DNA from: Rhodospirillaceae bacterium CCH5-H10
Lineage (GTDB): Bacteria > Pseudomonadota > Alphaproteobacteria > Reyranellales > Reyranellaceae
DNA: 6,506 nucleotides
Reading direction: 5' to 3'
NCBI GenBank assembly: GCA_001557035.1
Contig: LSKJ01000374.1
Span: forward strand, 1 to 6,506
The notes beneath the pieces were generated by a model. It did no database searches and was not told the origin of the DNA. It saw only the letters and a list, made by a program, of their open reading frames with translations. Both the position numbers and the translations under genes were made by a program. The stretch's first letter is position 1. Every line of letters begins with the position of its first letter. This document shows positions 5,924-6,506 of this stretch, in pieces.

Positions 5924-6506
5924 TTAGCCGCCGCGCCGACCGAGGCTTCCCCGTATCGCGCCGGCCGTGGTGCGCATTTCCAGCGTGACGCTGTTGCCGG
6001 CGGCCCTGCCCGTCGCCGTGAACGGTCCCATCGAGCAATCCTGGCTCTCGAACACCCGGCCGCTGCCGCTGATCTCGCCGGACGGCGCCACCGAAAGTGT
6101 GATCGACGAGGCCCCACAGCCGGGGTGGACGACCCTGCCGATCAGCCGGTCGCCGGAAATGCTCAGTTCCGCCGTCACCACGCCCGGCACATCGGCCATG
6201 CCACTGGTCGACAGGCCGCCGCCATAGACGCCATCGTGCGAACCGGCGGCTCTCGACGCGGCGGAGGAGGTTTGCGGCGCCGGCGTCGCGCCCGCTGCCC
6301 GCGTGCCGGTCGCGCTCTGGAGGGGTGCTTCGCGGAACAGGGCCGGCACCTGGGCGGCCGTGAGATAGCCGGTCGCCGCCTGCCCCTTCGCTTTCTGCCA
6401 GGCCGCGATCATTTCCCGCGAACGCTGGCCGAAGGTGCCGTCGGTACCTCGCGTGTCGTAGCCCAGCGCAGTCAGCACGGCCTGGATGCGCTGGCGATCG
6501 GCGGGG
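5924..6506 (-). CDS. Peptidoglycan-binding-like domain protein (partial, N-terminus off window)
   Basis: The frame is open to the window edge, giving 193 visible C-terminal residues ending at TAA. The first ~58 residues match a PG_binding_1-like unit: RQRIQAVLTALGYDTRGTDG, FGQRSREMIAAWQKAKG, then TGYLTAAQVPAL. This fold often anchors proteins to the cell wall, but in alphaproteobacteria it also occurs as a module in larger regulatory or caspase-like proteins. An Ala/Ser/Thr-rich linker follows. The C-terminal domain (about 90-193) is Gly-rich and beta-like, starting HDGVYGGGLSTSG, with Cys130 (HPGCG) and Cys157 (QDCSMG) that could form a disulphide if exported. The GTG at 6478 is not the start, because the domain's first helix continues upstream. 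Any signal peptide or catalytic domain would lie outside the window. It is followed after 42 bases by the oxygenase gene on the same strand. Confidence 0.82.
   Translation of the reverse strand, partial: PADRQRIQAVLTALGYDTRGTDGTFGQRSREMIAAWQKAKGQAATGYLTAAQVPALFREAPLQSATGTRAAGATPAPQTSSAASRAAGSHDGVYGGGLSTSGMADVPGVVTAELSISGDRLIGRVVHPGCGASSITLSVAPSGEISGSGRVFESQDCSMGPFTATGRAAGNSVTLEMRTTAGAIRGSLGRRGG

Noticed and set aside
1..6506. Mobile element, CRISPR, toxin-antitoxin or defence system
   Set aside because: No transposase, integrase, direct repeat array, tRNA-like sequence or recognised defence domain was seen on either strand.

Overview
This GC-rich window has dense, short-spaced genes, frequent GTG/TTG starts and a polyamine-type ABC operon under a divergent LysR-type regulator. 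Together these suggest an alphaproteobacterial chromosome (Hyphomicrobiales or Rhodospirillales-like; inferred from gene style, not proven). There are eight protein-coding genes, two cut by the window edges. I see no tRNA, rRNA, CRISPR array, insertion sequence or phage gene, and no gap between genes longer than about 110 bases.

Left block (1-2275, minus strand): a transport operon reads leftward. It encodes a secreted solute-binding protein of the PotD/spermidine-putrescine type (GTG 2169), then a cytoplasmic histidine phosphatase (GTG 1100), then the ABC ATPase (ATG 473), which runs off the window before its Walker B motif is complete. Permease genes probably lie beyond position 1. A LysR-type regulator (ATG 2276) is divergent from it. 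The 106-base gap holds a T-N11-A dyad overlapping an extended -10 element that points at the regulator. The regulator probably controls its own expression and the operon.

Middle block (2276-4212): lysR converges with an RlmM-like 2'-O-ribose methyltransferase gene. Their two TGA stops abut in the hexamer TCATGA at 3194-3199. The methyltransferase start is uncertain (TTG 4105 preferred over TTG 4171). A 20-base near-perfect palindrome at 4118-4137 lies just upstream of the preferred start.

Right block (4213-6506): a small secreted protein with two related beta-rich units (plus strand) converges on an MpaB/DUF2236-type oxygenase gene (minus strand). Upstream of the oxygenase, on the same strand, is a truncated gene for a protein with a peptidoglycan-binding-like domain and a cysteine-containing C-terminal domain. 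The oxygenase appears to have Asn where its family usually has the haem-ligand His.

Most of the window is ordinary chromosome, and I do not see a clear new multi-gene system. The best leads are the phosphatase embedded in the transport operon, the regulatory dyad with a possible leaderless lysR mRNA, the palindrome before the methyltransferase, and the apparent His-to-Asn change in the oxygenase.
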